Part shown: piece after piece, positions 17,525 to 26,055 of the stretch | How the letters are laid out: every line of letters begins with the position of its first letter | How positions within the stretch are numbered: the first letter of the stretch is position 1 | Origin: an uncultured Alistipes sp. | GTDB taxonomy: Bacteria > Bacteroidota > Bacteroidia > Bacteroidales > Rikenellaceae | Length of the DNA stretch: 64,000 nt | Direction: 5' to 3' | Assembly: GCA_910577475.1 (NCBI GenBank) | Contig: CAJTLJ010000002.1 | Span: 1 to 64,000 of the forward strand | Notes under the pieces: generated by a model | Databases searched by the model: none | What the model was told of the DNA's origin: nothing | Seen by the model: the letters and a program-made list of their open reading frames with translations, nothing else | Made by a program: the position numbers and the translations under genes

Positions 17525-17670
17525 TCCCACCGATAGGTGACGGTGAAATAGGTGCGGCTCGGCGGGAAGGTCCGATAGGTTTTCAAAAACTCCGGAATCG
17601 TCAATCTGTCGGGCCGCTCCTTCGCAACGTCGTCGACGAGGATTCTGAATACCGCATGCGGTACATGCGA
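17521..17670 (-). pseudogene. possible remnant of an outer-membrane beta-barrel C-terminus
   Basis: On the reverse strand a stretch convergent with mutY encodes a peptide whose end, TFPPSRTYFTVTYRW, resembles the aromatic C-terminal strand of TonB-dependent receptors. Its stop overlaps the end of mutY, and upstream the frame runs straight into the intergenic repeats at 17741-17785. If real, it is a truncated gene cut by repeats. The evidence is only pattern resemblance. Confidence 0.25.
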
Positions 17671-17740
17671 GAGGAACGCGCATCGGCACCGCCGGCGACA
17701 TCCCGGAGCATCCTCCGATGCGGTTCGTGACGGTCGAAAC

Positions 17741-17785
17741 GTCGGGATTCCTCGACTGCGCCTTCGGCTTCGCTCGGAATGACAG
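17741..17785 (+). repeat. intergenic repeat A, copy 1
   Basis: The stretch contains GATTCCTCGACTGCGCC, TTCGGCTTCGCTCGGAATGA and CAG. A second copy lies in inverse orientation at 22855-22898. Such short elements are scattered between genes in many Bacteroidetes genomes and yield misleading translated peptides (HSERSRRRSRG). Confidence 0.85.
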
Positions 17786-17829
17786 AGCAATGCACGATGC
17801 ACAATTCACAATGCACGATTATTTTGTGT

Positions 17830-17907
17830 CTGTCATGTCGAGCGGACGGACGATAGTCCCGGAGTCGAGACATCTCGACAGTACGGAACATTCGCCCATG
17901 CGATTCG
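17830..17907 (+). repeat. intergenic repeat B, copy 1
   Basis: It begins CTGTCATGTCGAGCGGACGG and contains the perfect palindrome GTCGAGACATCTCGAC (17864-17879), followed by a GTACGGAACATTCGCC-type tail. It is nearly identical to the copy starting at 17979. Confidence 0.85.
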
Positions 17908-17978
17908 CACGGGTTCCTGCTGATACGACCGTCGAGACCCCTCGATTCAGCGGCGCTTCACTCGGGGTGACAGCTTTG

Positions 17979-18049
17979 CTGTCATGTCGAGCGGAGGGAC
18001 GCAGGCCCGGAGTCGAGACATCTCGACGGTACGGAACATTCGCCTATGC
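17979..18049 (+). repeat. intergenic repeat B, copy 2
   Basis: It repeats copy 1 with few changes: CTGTCATGTCGAGCGGAGGG start, the same GTCGAGACATCTCGAC core and a GGTACGGAACATTCGCC tail. A diverged variant of the same family (GTCGAGACC ... GGGGTGACAG) lies between the copies at 17931-17973. The whole 17525-18067 gap holds these repeats and no intact gene. Confidence 0.85.
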
Positions 18050-18067
18050 TGCCATCGGACCGCCTGA

Positions 18068-18114
18068 CAGCCAAAACAAAATAACAGCGCACCGCCGAAA
18101 TATTCCGGCGGTGC
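18068..18114 (-). terminator. upp terminator
   Basis: GCACCGCCG (18089-18097) pairs with CGGCGGTGC (18106-18114). On the reverse strand the stem is followed by CTGTTATTTTGTTTTGG. It lies 24 nt past the upp stop. Confidence 0.82.
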
Positions 18115-18137
18115 GTCCGATCTCGAACAATAGTCCG

Positions 18138-18794
18138 CTATTTCTTCTCGCCGTAGGCCAGGTCGCCGGCATCGCCGATACCGGGAACGATATAGGACCG
18201 GGAGGTAAGCTCCTCGTCCACGGCCGCGCACCAGACGGTGGTCGTGGCACCCGGCATGTGTTTCTGCACGTAGTCCAGCCCCTGCTCGCTGGCAATCACG
18301 GCGGCGACATGCGTGTGGGCGGGCTGTCCGCCCTTCTCGCAAAGGGCCTCGTAGGCCAGCACGAGCGACGAGCCCGTCGCCAGCATCGGATCGACCAACA
18401 GCAGCGTCTTGCCCTCCAGCTCGCCGCACGAGATGTACTCCACCTTCACCGTGAACTTGCCGTCCTTCGTGCTCTTTCGATAGGCCGAAACGAATGCGTT
18501 CTGCGCATCGTCGAAGTAGTTCAGAAAACCCTGATGGAACGGAAGCCCGGCCCGCAGAATCGTGGCGAGCACGATCCGGTCGTCAATGGTCTGCACGACA
18601 GCCTCGCCCAGCGGCGTCACCACCGTCCGGGGCGCATAGTTCAGCTCCCGCGAGATCTCGTAGGCAGTCACCTCGCCGATCCGCTCCAGATTGCGGCGGA
18701 AGCGCATGGCGTCCTTCTGGATTTCGCGGTCGCGAATCTCCGAGATAAATTTGTTGAGCAGCGTGTTTTGCTGATTCAAAACATGAACGGTCAT
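18138..18794 (-). CDS. upp: uracil phosphoribosyltransferase
   Basis: The 218-residue enzyme makes UMP from uracil and PRPP in pyrimidine salvage. The PRPP loop VDPMLATGSS and the C-terminal uracil-binding stretch IVPGIGDAGDLAYG are present, and ILRAGLPFHQG is the conserved N-terminal family motif. Length is normal. The gene begins 29 nt after hflX on the same strand, so the two are probably co-transcribed. A clear terminator follows. Confidence 0.95.
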   Translation of the reverse strand: MTVHVLNQQNTLLNKFISEIRDREIQKDAMRFRRNLERIGEVTAYEISRELNYAPRTVVTPLGEAVVQTIDDRIVLATILRAGLPFHQGFLNYFDDAQNAFVSAYRKSTKDGKFTVKVEYISCGELEGKTLLLVDPMLATGSSLVLAYEALCEKGGQPAHTHVAAVIASEQGLDYVQKHMPGATTTVWCAAVDEELTSRSYIVPGIGDAGDLAYGEKK

Positions 18795-18823
18795 ATCAAA
18801 AAGGTTTTGAAGGTTTCTTGCGA

Positions 18824-20047
18824 TCAGTAGAGGAAATTATTGAACGGATAACGTCCCGAATGTATCTCACGAACCATACCGTAGAGGTCCGACCGGAACT
18901 TTTCGATGTTGATCTTCGCCAGTGCCGAGAGGAAAATGCAGGGAGTGTTGGCCTTGGCTATCCAGCTCTGCTTCAGGTCGTCGAGCGACAGATTCTCGCG
19001 CGTAGCCGGGGTCAGGTCGTCCTCCTCCTTTTTAATATAGGTATAGGCATCGACCTTGTTGAAGACCAGAAAAACGGGTTTGTCCCCGGCACCGATCTCT
19101 TGCAGGGTCTGCTTCACCACGGCGATCTGGTCCTCGAACTGCGGATGCGAGATGTCGACCACGTGCAGCAGCAGATCGGCCTCGCGCACCTCGTCGAGCG
19201 TCGACTTGAAGGACTCGACCAGCTCGGTCGGGAGCTTGCGGATGAATCCCACCGTATCGGAGAGCAGGAAGGGCAGGTTGTCGAACACCACCTTGCGGAC
19301 CGTCGTGTCGAGGGTGGCGAAGAGCTTGTTCTCGGCGAAGACCTCGCTTTTGGAGATGAGGTTCATCAGGGTCGACTTGCCGACGTTGGTATAGCCCACC
19401 AGCGCCACGCGGACCAATGACCCGCGGTTCGAGCGCTGAACGGCCATCTGCCGGTCGATCTTCTTCAGTTCCTCCTTGAGCTTGGCAATCCGGTTGCGGA
19501 CGATACGGCGGTCGGTCTCGATTTCGCGCTCGCCGGCGCCGCCGCGGGTTCCCGTGCCGCCCCGCTGACGCTCCAGGTGGGTCCACATGCCGGCCAGACG
19601 GGGCAGCAGGTATTCGTACTGCGCCAGCTGAACCTGAGTCTTGGCATAGGCCGTCCGGGCACGGGAGAGGAAAATATCCAGAATCAGCCGGGTGCGGTCG
19701 AGCAGCCGGCAGGGCATCGCCTGTTCGATGTTGCGGGTCTGCGACGGGGAGAGCTCGTCGTCGAAGATAGCCACGTCGATCTCGTTCTCCTTGCAGTAGA
19801 CCGCGATCTCCTCCAGCTTGCCCGGCCCTACGTAGATGCGCGACGAGGGCTGCGGGAGGCGCTGCGTGAAGCGCTTCACGGTCTCGATATCGGCCGTTTC
19901 GGCCAGGAATTCCAGTTCGTCGAGGTATTCGTCGGTCAGCCGGGGCTCCTGTCCGTCGCGGATGACGGCGACCAGCACGGCCCGTTCGCGGCGGTTCTCC
20001 TCGACCGGAAGGGTCTGTTTCTGTTGCTGCGTTTTCGATTCGTTCAT
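18824..20047 (-). CDS. hflX: GTPase HflX
   Basis: The 407-residue protein has the HflX N-terminal subdomain (YVGPGKLEEIAVYC about 72-86), a glycine-rich helical linker (GGTGTRGGAGEREIETDRR about 163-181) and a GTPase domain. G1 is GYTNVGKS (218-225), G3 is DTVGFI and G4 is NKVD. HflX binds the 50S subunit, splits stalled or hibernating ribosomes and aids heat-stress recovery. This is an ordinary full-length copy. It is followed by upp and preceded by a small intergenic hairpin separating it from tonB. Confidence 0.95.
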   Translation of the reverse strand: MNESKTQQQKQTLPVEENRRERAVLVAVIRDGQEPRLTDEYLDELEFLAETADIETVKRFTQRLPQPSSRIYVGPGKLEEIAVYCKENEIDVAIFDDELSPSQTRNIEQAMPCRLLDRTRLILDIFLSRARTAYAKTQVQLAQYEYLLPRLAGMWTHLERQRGGTGTRGGAGEREIETDRRIVRNRIAKLKEELKKIDRQMAVQRSNRGSLVRVALVGYTNVGKSTLMNLISKSEVFAENKLFATLDTTVRKVVFDNLPFLLSDTVGFIRKLPTELVESFKSTLDEVREADLLLHVVDISHPQFEDQIAVVKQTLQEIGAGDKPVFLVFNKVDAYTYIKKEEDDLTPATRENLSLDDLKQSWIAKANTPCIFLSALAKINIEKFRSDLYGMVREIHSGRYPFNNFLY

Positions 20048-20082
20048 CTATGGGAATTTACTACCTTGTCTGCGTTCCATGA

Positions 20083-20114
20083 ATAAGGGTACCCCGCAAA
20101 TAGGATACCCTTAT
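20083..20114 (-). terminator. hairpin between tonB and hflX
   Basis: ATAAGGGTA (20083-20091) pairs perfectly with TACCCTTAT (20106-20114). It lies 20 nt past the tonB stop but lacks a clear U-run on either side, so termination is probably partial. Confidence 0.55.
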
Positions 20115-20134
20115 CGATCGAGCGTCGAAACGCA

Positions 20135-20818
20135 TCAGTTCTGAATGCGGAAATCGACGGGCAGCGTGTATTTCACGCGCACGGTCTGGCTGCGCTGCTT
20201 GCCGGGCGACCATTTCGGCGACTGGTTCAGCACGCGGATGGCTTCCTCGGAGAGCGAGCGGTCGGGGGTCTGCAAAACGACGATGTTCGTAAGACGGCCG
20301 TCGCGCTCGATGACGAACTGCAATACCACGCGGCCCGAGATGCCGTTCTCCTGCGCTACCTGCGGGTAACGGACCTTGCCCTGCACCCAGTTGCGGAAAG
20401 TGGTCAGGTCGCCGCCCTGGAACTTGGGCATGGTTTCGGCGCTGATGAAGGGCTCGTCGTCCTTGATCTCCTCCTCCTTGACCTCGACTACCTGAACGAT
20501 TTCGGTATCCTCATCGAACTCCGAGAAGTCGACGTCGGTGGTGATCTTGGTATCGTTCTTCACAATGGAGAGCATGTCGGCGATCACCTTCATTTCGGTC
20601 TTTTTGGGAGCCTCGGGGGGTTTCTGATCCTGACGGGTCACCTCGATCATCTCCTCTTCCACTACGGTTACCTCCTGTTCCAGCTGTTCGATACGGTGCT
20701 CCTTGGGAGTGTACAGGAAAGCTCCGATAACCAGCAGCAACGAAATCACCAATCCGATTTCGAGAAACAGACCTCGCTTGTTTTGCAGGTCGGCCTTAGG
20801 TGTTTTTTTAAGTTCCAT
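20135..20818 (-). CDS. TonB-family energy transducer
   Basis: The 227-residue protein has a single N-terminal transmembrane helix (about 17-36, LFLEIGLVISLLLVIGAFLY), an acidic and Pro-containing periplasmic linker (about 40-130) and a C-terminal TonB domain (about 140-227). The domain carries VRYPQVAQENGISGRVVLQF and ends VKYTLPVDFRIQN. It couples the inner-membrane proton gradient (via ExbBD) to SusC-type outer-membrane transporters. The ExbB/ExbD operon at 41-43.5 kb could be its partner. Full length. Confidence 0.93.
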   Translation of the reverse strand: MELKKTPKADLQNKRGLFLEIGLVISLLLVIGAFLYTPKEHRIEQLEQEVTVVEEEMIEVTRQDQKPPEAPKKTEMKVIADMLSIVKNDTKITTDVDFSEFDEDTEIVQVVEVKEEEIKDDEPFISAETMPKFQGGDLTTFRNWVQGKVRYPQVAQENGISGRVVLQFVIERDGRLTNIVVLQTPDRSLSEEAIRVLNQSPKWSPGKQRSQTVRVKYTLPVDFRIQN

Positions 20819-20888
20819 CTATGAATTTTTTAATTTGTTAGCAAGTGGTTTCGGGTTGTCGTCAGCGCCTTACAGCGCTATACACCCA

Positions 20889-20896
20889 CAAATATA
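20889..20896 (-). promoter_or_regulatory. -7 element upstream of tonB
   Basis: On the reverse strand TATATTTG matches TAnnTTTG, 71 nt upstream of the tonB start. No convincing -33 TTTG is seen. Confidence 0.45.
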
Positions 20897-20950
20897 GGGA
20901 GATTTTTTGAAAAACGGAGCGTTCGGCTGGAAAAATCTTCATTTTTTAGC

Positions 20951-20958
20951 TACTTTTG
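20951..20958 (+). promoter_or_regulatory. -7 element upstream of rlmN
   Basis: TACTTTTG matches TAnnTTTG and ends 27 nt before the rlmN ATG at 20986. It argues against a start further upstream. The -33 element is not clear. Confidence 0.5.
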
Positions 20959-20985
20959 TCTGCTCAAACACGAAAACCGGTACGT

Positions 20986-22023
20986 ATGGCTCCGCTCCGA
21001 CCCCTATATGGACTGACACTGAATGGACTCGCCGAACTGGCCGAGGCGTCGGGAATGCCCCGCTTCGCGGCCCGGCAGATGGCCCGCTGGCTCTACGTGC
21101 GCGGGGCGGCCTCGATCGACGCCATGACCGACCTCTCGGCCCGAAACCGGGCCCTGCTGTCCGCGGAGTACGAAATCGGGCTCCGGGCTCCGGAGGGGGC
21201 TGCCACCTCGCGCGACGGCACGAAGAAATACCTCTACCGCACCGCCGAGGGCTCCTTCGTCGAGTCGGCCTACATCCCCGACGGAGAGCGGGCCACGCTC
21301 TGCGTCTCCTCGCAGGCCGGCTGCCGCATGGGCTGCCGCTTCTGCGCCACGGGCCGCCAGGGGCTGCAACACTCGCTCTCGACCCGCGACATCCTCAACC
21401 AGATCGCCTCGCTCCCCGAGCGCGAACGGCTCACCAACCTGGTGTTCATGGGGATGGGCGAGCCGCTGGACAACCTCGACAACGTGCTGGACGCGCTGGA
21501 GATTCTCACCGCGGAGTGGGGCTACGGCTGGTCGCCCACCCGCATCACCCTCTCCACGGCCGGAGTGACCCCCGCCCTGCCCCGCTTTCTAGAGCGGACG
21601 AAGGTCCACCTCGCCGTCAGCCTCCACAACCCCTTCCACGAGGAGCGGGCCGAGATCATGCCCGTCGAGCGGGCGTGGCCGATCCGCGAGGCGGTCGAGT
21701 TGCTGAAGCGCTACGACTTCACGCACCAGCGGCGGGTATCGTTCGAGTACATCCTCCTGAGCGGCATGAACGACACGCCCCGCCATATCCGCGAGCTGTG
21801 CCGGCTGCTGGACGGACTGAAGTGCCGCATCAACCTGATCCGGTTCCACAAAATACCCTCGTCGCCCTATTTCTCGCCTCCGGAGGAGCAGATGATCCGG
21901 TTCCGCGACGCCCTGACCGCCAAAGGGATTCAGACCACCATCCGCGCCTCGCGCGGAGAGGACATCCAGGCGGCCTGCGGACTGCTCTCCACCGCCCGGC
22001 AAAACGAAAAACAAGCCGAATGA
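20986..22023 (+). CDS. rlmN: 23S rRNA (adenine2503-C2)/tRNA methyltransferase RlmN
   Basis: The 345-residue radical-SAM enzyme carries the C-x3-C-x2-C cluster motif in CRMGCRFC and the SAM-binding MGMGEPLDNLDN, with the second catalytic cysteine in the C-terminal region (QAACGLL). It methylates C2 of A2503 in 23S rRNA and A37 of some tRNAs. The ATG of MAPLRPLYGL is preferred to one 30 nt upstream, because a -7 promoter box ends at 20958. Its stop overlaps the rsmG start by 4 nt (ATGA), indicating translational coupling. Confidence 0.94.
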   Translation: MAPLRPLYGLTLNGLAELAEASGMPRFAARQMARWLYVRGAASIDAMTDLSARNRALLSAEYEIGLRAPEGAATSRDGTKKYLYRTAEGSFVESAYIPDGERATLCVSSQAGCRMGCRFCATGRQGLQHSLSTRDILNQIASLPERERLTNLVFMGMGEPLDNLDNVLDALEILTAEWGYGWSPTRITLSTAGVTPALPRFLERTKVHLAVSLHNPFHEERAEIMPVERAWPIREAVELLKRYDFTHQRRVSFEYILLSGMNDTPRHIRELCRLLDGLKCRINLIRFHKIPSSPYFSPPEEQMIRFRDALTAKGIQTTIRASRGEDIQAACGLLSTARQNEKQAE

Positions 22024-22646
22024 AAACCGAACTCATCGAAAAATACTTTCCCGGGATCACGCCCCGCCAGCGGGAGCAGTTCGCCGCGCTGGAGCCGCTC
22101 TACGCCGAGTGGAACGCCAAGATCAACGTCGTGTCGCGCAAGGACTTCGACCAGCTCTACCTGCGTCACGTCCTGCACTCGCTGGCTATCGCCCGCGTCT
22201 GCCGGTTCGCCGCCGGAGCCCGCATCCTCGACGTCGGCTGCGGCGGCGGATTCCCCTCCGTGCCGCTGGCCATCCTCTTTCCCGAGGCCCGCTTCACCGC
22301 CGCCGACTCCATCGGCAAGAAGATCCGGGTGGTCGAGGAGGTGAGCCGGGCACTGGGGCTGGAGAACCTCTCCCCCCGCTGGGGCCGGGTCGAGCAGATC
22401 GACGAGCGGTTCGACTACGTGGTCTCGCGGGCCGTCACCGAGATGCCCGAATTCGTGGGGTGGATCTGGGATAAGATCGACCGGGGACAGCGGGGCACGC
22501 TGCCCAACGGCATCCTCTACCTCAAGGGAGGCGACCTTGCGGAGGAGCTGGCCCGCACTCGCAGGCGCTGGACCCTCTACGACATCGCCGAGCTCTTCGA
22601 CGAGGATTTTTTCGCCACGAAAAAGGTGGTCTACACATCGAAGTGA
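22020..22646 (+). CDS. rsmG: 16S rRNA (guanine527-N7)-methyltransferase RsmG
   Basis: The 208-residue Rossmann-fold methyltransferase has the SAM motif ILDVGCGGGFPSVPLAI (about 69-85) and the later VVSRAVTEM signature of RsmG/GidB. It methylates G527 of 16S rRNA. Its ATG overlaps the rlmN stop, making a small rRNA-methylation operon. Length is normal. A short GC-rich hairpin with a T-run follows. Confidence 0.94.
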   Translation: MKTELIEKYFPGITPRQREQFAALEPLYAEWNAKINVVSRKDFDQLYLRHVLHSLAIARVCRFAAGARILDVGCGGGFPSVPLAILFPEARFTAADSIGKKIRVVEEVSRALGLENLSPRWGRVEQIDERFDYVVSRAVTEMPEFVGWIWDKIDRGQRGTLPNGILYLKGGDLAEELARTRRRWTLYDIAELFDEDFFATKKVVYTSK

Positions 22647-22648
22647 CC

Positions 22649-22676
22649 CGGCCGGTGCATCGGCCGCGCTTTTTTC
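22649..22676 (+). terminator. rlmN-rsmG terminator
   Basis: CGGCCG (22649-22654) pairs with CGGCCG (22661-22666), followed by CGCTTTTTTC. It lies a few nt past the rsmG stop. The rest of the gap to 23075 holds the second repeat island and no gene. Confidence 0.7.
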
Positions 22677-22806
22677 ATACCATTCAATTCCTCTTTCCTG
22701 TATCGTCGAGCAGGCAAGGCGCCGATTCGGCGTTTTGCGCCGGCAATCTGCAGCCACCCCGGCGAAGAAGTGCACGATGGTTCTTGAAGGCGAACATTCT
22801 GCTGAG

Positions 22807-22998
22807 TCGAGACCTTTCAGCTTCGCTTTCGCTCCGCGCAAGGTGACAGAATGCCGTCATTCCGAGCGAAGCCGCAGGCGCAGTCGAGGAATCTCGACGG
22901 TCGGACCGGCATGAACGATAGTGATTCGCGCCGGTGAATGTGCCGTCAAGTCGAGATGTTTCGACTGCGGGGCAAAGCCCCTTCGCTCAACATGACAG
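22807..22998 (-). repeat. second intergenic repeat island (repeats A and B, inverse orientation)
   Basis: A diverged variant (GTCGAGACCTTTC ... AAGGTGACAG, 22807-22849) is followed by repeat A (CGTCATTCCGAGCGAAGCCG start, 22855-22898) and repeat B (GTCGAGATGTTTCGACTGCG start, to CATGACAG, 22949-22997). A and B are in the opposite orientation to the copies at 17741-18049. An AT-rich tail (23012-23048, GTGAATTGCCAATTGTGAAT) resembles the tail at 17788-17820 of the first island. Confidence 0.82.
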
Positions 22999-23074
22999 CA
23001 GGGATGTCGCAGAATAATTGCGAATCGTGAATTGCCAATTGTGAATCGGCCTGTGCGCCGCCTGCGAAAAAAGA

Positions 23075-23977
23075 CTACCCTTTCCGCTTGTAGCGCGAGG
23101 GCGAGGTGCCGGTGTGCTGTTTGAAATACTTGCCGAAGAAGGACTGCGTACTGAAATTGAGGCTGTAGGCGATCTCCTGGATGCTCATGCCCGAATATTT
23201 CAGCAGGGTCTTGGCCTCGAGGATCACCGACTCGTCGATCCAGCGGGCAGCCGTCCTGCCGCTCACCTCCTTTACGACCGAGGAGAGGTATTTGGGCGTG
23301 ATGTTGAGCTGCCGGGCGTAGAACCCGACGTTGCGCTCGCGTTTGTTATAGCGTTGCAGCAGGCTCGTGAACTCCTCGAAGATCAGCTCTCCGCGACCCT
23401 TCGGTCGGTTGGCGGGCCGTTCGCGCTGGTTCAGGTCGGTGATGATGTAGAAAGCCGTCGTGAAGAGGGTGCGGATGATCTCGTGGCGGTAGCGCTCCTT
23501 GTCGCTCCTCAGCATGGTCTTGATAAGCTGAAAAACCTGACGTATCTCCCCCACATCGGCGGAAGTGGCGTGCAGGACGGGGTCCTTGCCGAAGCGCATG
23601 TAGACGGGCAGCGAGGTAGCCAGATCGATCTGAATCTCATTGACGAACGATTTGGAGAAGGCGATCATGTAGGCCGAGGCCTGCTCCGTGTAGCCGACCA
23701 CGTTGATAGCCACTTCGGGGGTGAAGACCACCACGTCGTTGGGCCGGACGAGGTATTCGTTCAGGTTGATCGAGAGGGTGGCTTCGCCGCTCATCATCAC
23801 GATGGCCGCGAACCCGTCGAGCGACACGGGCCGCCCGAGCGAAGGGCTGTTCGGGTCGAGAGCCAGAATGACCAGGTCGTCCGAAAGGTAGTACACCTCC
23901 TTCATCTCCTGCTTGATGCGGGAGATCGAGATCTTGTCGGGACCGCTCTGTTTCTGTATCGTCTTCTTCGTCTGCAT
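23075..23977 (-). CDS. AraC-family transcriptional regulator
   Basis: The 300-residue protein has an N-terminal cupin-like domain (about 35-150, SINLNEYLVRPNDVVVFTP) and a C-terminal AraC helix-turn-helix pair (about 200-298) ending FSTQSFFGKYFKQHTGTSPS. Members sense a small ligand and activate nearby genes. The ligand and targets are not evident. The neighbours on the same strand, a lipid kinase and apbE, begin upstream, and only 16 nt separate this start from the kinase stop, so it may be the last gene of that unit. Confidence 0.92.
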   Translation of the reverse strand: MQTKKTIQKQSGPDKISISRIKQEMKEVYYLSDDLVILALDPNSPSLGRPVSLDGFAAIVMMSGEATLSINLNEYLVRPNDVVVFTPEVAINVVGYTEQASAYMIAFSKSFVNEIQIDLATSLPVYMRFGKDPVLHATSADVGEIRQVFQLIKTMLRSDKERYRHEIIRTLFTTAFYIITDLNQRERPANRPKGRGELIFEEFTSLLQRYNKRERNVGFYARQLNITPKYLSSVVKEVSGRTAARWIDESVILEAKTLLKYSGMSIQEIAYSLNFSTQSFFGKYFKQHTGTSPSRYKRKG

Positions 23978-23993
23978 ACGGTTTCTTCGGATG

Positions 23994-24878
23994 TTACTGT
24001 CGGTTCTCGCGCTGGCAGCGGATGCGCAGCTCCCCCTTCAGGCACTCGACGTGGAGCGGGAACTCGGCGCCTTTCTGGCCGTCGACGTCGGTCGGCTCAT
24101 TGAGCGTCGACTCGATGTCGAGCCGGCGCACCCGCAGCCGGCGGACGATCCGCGGGTTGCCCCCCAGCAGGTAGCGGCCCATCGCCCAGGTCGAGGCCAG
24201 AAAGTTCCGCTTTTCGAGCATCAGCACCTCGAACAGACCGTCCCGCACGCTGGAGCGGCGGGCCAGGTGGAATCCGCCGGCCGTCTCGCCGTTGAAGATC
24301 AGCACCATGAGCGAATTCAGATCGAAGCACTGCCCGTCGGCACGCACCTGCAGCGGCACGGCGTGCATCGACCACGCCTCCTTCACCCCCTCGATCAGGT
24401 AGGCCAGTTTGCCGATGCGGTGCTTCCGCTTGTCGGGGGTGCGCTGGGAGGTGGTCGTGAAGACCCCGAAGCTGAAGATGTTGACGAAATAGAGGCCGTT
24501 CACGCAGCCGCAGTCGATCCGCTCCTCCTCGCCCCAGGCGATCTGCCGCGCCGCCTCCAGCGGGTCGTGCGACATGCCCAGCGCCCCGGCGAAGTCGTTG
24601 GCCGTACCGGCCGGGATCACCCCCAGCTCCAGATCGAGCCCCGCCGCCTTCATGGCGTTGACCGCATAGTTGACCGTGCCGTCGCCGCCGGCCACTACGG
24701 CCAGCGCGAGGTCGCGGTGTCCGTCGAACGGATTGCGACCGAAATCGATCTCCTGCGGCGTCATGACATAGCCCGCGTCGCGGAACAGCGCCACAACTGC
24801 CTCCACGTTCCGACCGATGCGGCCCTTGCCCGACTGCCGGTTATAGAGAAACAGCGCCTTTTTCAACGTATTCGACAT
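23994..24878 (-). CDS. diacylglycerol/lipid kinase family protein (YegS/DgkB-like)
   Basis: The 294-residue protein has the DAGK catalytic motif GGDGTVN (about 72-78) and the lipid-kinase signature GVIPAGTANDFAGALG. It phosphorylates a membrane lipid such as diacylglycerol; the true substrate is not readable. The reading frame begins one nt after the apbE stop, so both are translated from one transcript. Ordinary length for the family. Confidence 0.9.
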   Translation of the reverse strand: MSNTLKKALFLYNRQSGKGRIGRNVEAVVALFRDAGYVMTPQEIDFGRNPFDGHRDLALAVVAGGDGTVNYAVNAMKAAGLDLELGVIPAGTANDFAGALGMSHDPLEAARQIAWGEEERIDCGCVNGLYFVNIFSFGVFTTTSQRTPDKRKHRIGKLAYLIEGVKEAWSMHAVPLQVRADGQCFDLNSLMVLIFNGETAGGFHLARRSSVRDGLFEVLMLEKRNFLASTWAMGRYLLGGNPRIVRRLRVRRLDIESTLNEPTDVDGQKGAEFPLHVECLKGELRIRCQRENRQ

Positions 24879-24879
24879 G

Positions 24880-25884
24880 TTATTCCAGAATCAGATTTCG
24901 CATGGCCGGCGAGACATAGGTTTCGAACCCCTCGCCACCGTCGGCCAGAATGAAGAGCACCTTCGCCTCGGGATGTACTGCGACCCATCGCAGAGCCTCC
25001 TCGGCCCCGAGTGCCATGAACATGGTCGCCAGCGCATCGGCTCGGGCACAGTCGTCGGCCACCACCGTAGCCGAAAGCAGGCGCGAAACGACGCTCCGGC
25101 CCGTGCGGGGGTCGATCGTGTGGGCGACCTTGTTTCCCGCGGCGTCGATGAAAAAGCGCCGGTAGTTGCCCGAGGTAGCCAGCGACCCGCCGCTCAGGGC
25201 GACCCGCACCTCCGACGTCTGTCCGTAGGCTACGCCGTCCACCGGCCGCTCGATACCGATCCGCCACGGATCGCCGTGCGGGTTGACGCCCCGGCAGCGC
25301 ACCTCGCCGCCGATATCCACCAGATAGTTTTCGGCCCCGTACTCCTCCAGCAGCAGCGCCACCCGGTCGACCGTATAGCCTTTGGCGACGGAGTTGAAGT
25401 CGAGCTGCACGCGCGGATCGCTCTTCACCAGCCGCCCGTCGCGAACCGACACCTTGTCGCTGCCGACGAACTCGAGCAGCGAATCGAGGTTCGGCGCGGC
25501 CGTCCGCTCCCGCCCGGCGAATCCCCAGGCATCCACCAGCGGCTTGACCGTCACGTCGTAGCGGCCGCCGCTCAGGGCTCCGATTTCGCGGGCCAGCGTC
25601 CAGTTCCGCACGATATGTTCGTCCACCGAGTCGGTCTCGTTCCGGTTGAGCCGGCTCAGCAGCGACCCTTCGTCGAAGATCGACATCGAACGTTTCATGG
25701 CGCTGTCGACCCCCATGATCCGGCGGTAGAGTTCACCGGCGGAGGGCTCCCCGACACAGGCCGTCACCCGAAGGGTCGTGCCCAGCATGGCCCCCTCGAC
25801 GATCCGGTAGTCCGGCTCGCGCCGGCAGGAGGGACAGAGGGCCGCAAGAGCGGCCAGCAGCAGAAGCAGGGTTCGGTTCTTCAT
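24880..25884 (-). CDS. apbE: FAD:protein FMN transferase (ApbE), lipoprotein
   Basis: The 334-residue lipoprotein (signal ending LCPSC, Cys20) attaches FMN covalently to Thr/Ser of target proteins such as NqrB/C and RnfG. Family motifs include LDFNSVAKGYTVDRVA, LVDIGGEVRCRG, SGGSLATSGNYRR and HTIDPRTGRSV. Its export to the periplasmic side fits flavinylation of Nqr/Rnf subunits. A good promoter precedes it, and the lipid kinase gene follows without a gap. Confidence 0.94.
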   Translation of the reverse strand: MKNRTLLLLLAALAALCPSCRREPDYRIVEGAMLGTTLRVTACVGEPSAGELYRRIMGVDSAMKRSMSIFDEGSLLSRLNRNETDSVDEHIVRNWTLAREIGALSGGRYDVTVKPLVDAWGFAGRERTAAPNLDSLLEFVGSDKVSVRDGRLVKSDPRVQLDFNSVAKGYTVDRVALLLEEYGAENYLVDIGGEVRCRGVNPHGDPWRIGIERPVDGVAYGQTSEVRVALSGGSLATSGNYRRFFIDAAGNKVAHTIDPRTGRSVVSRLLSATVVADDCARADALATMFMALGAEEALRWVAVHPEAKVLFILADGGEGFETYVSPAMRNLILE

Positions 25885-25963
25885 GGTTCGATGCGTTTGA
25901 TTCGGAGCGGGTTCGGCGGCGGCATGTCCCGTCGTCCGCGCCCCGGGGATCCGTTCTTCGGGA

Positions 25964-25995
25964 CAAAATTACTATTTTCGCCGCTTGTTTTCAAA
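25964..25995 (-). promoter_or_regulatory. promoter of apbE
   Basis: On the reverse strand TTTG (25995-25992), 20 nt, TAATTTTG (25971-25964), a full consensus match, lies 80 nt upstream of the apbE ATG. Confidence 0.75.
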
Positions 25996-26055
25996 AAAAG
26001 GGGCCGAAATCGCGAATATTTCTGACGGACGGTGCTTTAATTCTAAAAAAATATG

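Noticed and set aside
17718..18830. Rightward frame through the repeat island and opposite upp
   Set aside because: The first part translates intergenic repeats and the rest is antisense to upp; no protein family fits.
20907..22646. One long frame spanning rlmN and rsmG
   Set aside because: Its first part reads out of frame through rlmN, and only its end is rsmG. Two separate genes with an ATGA overlap explain it.
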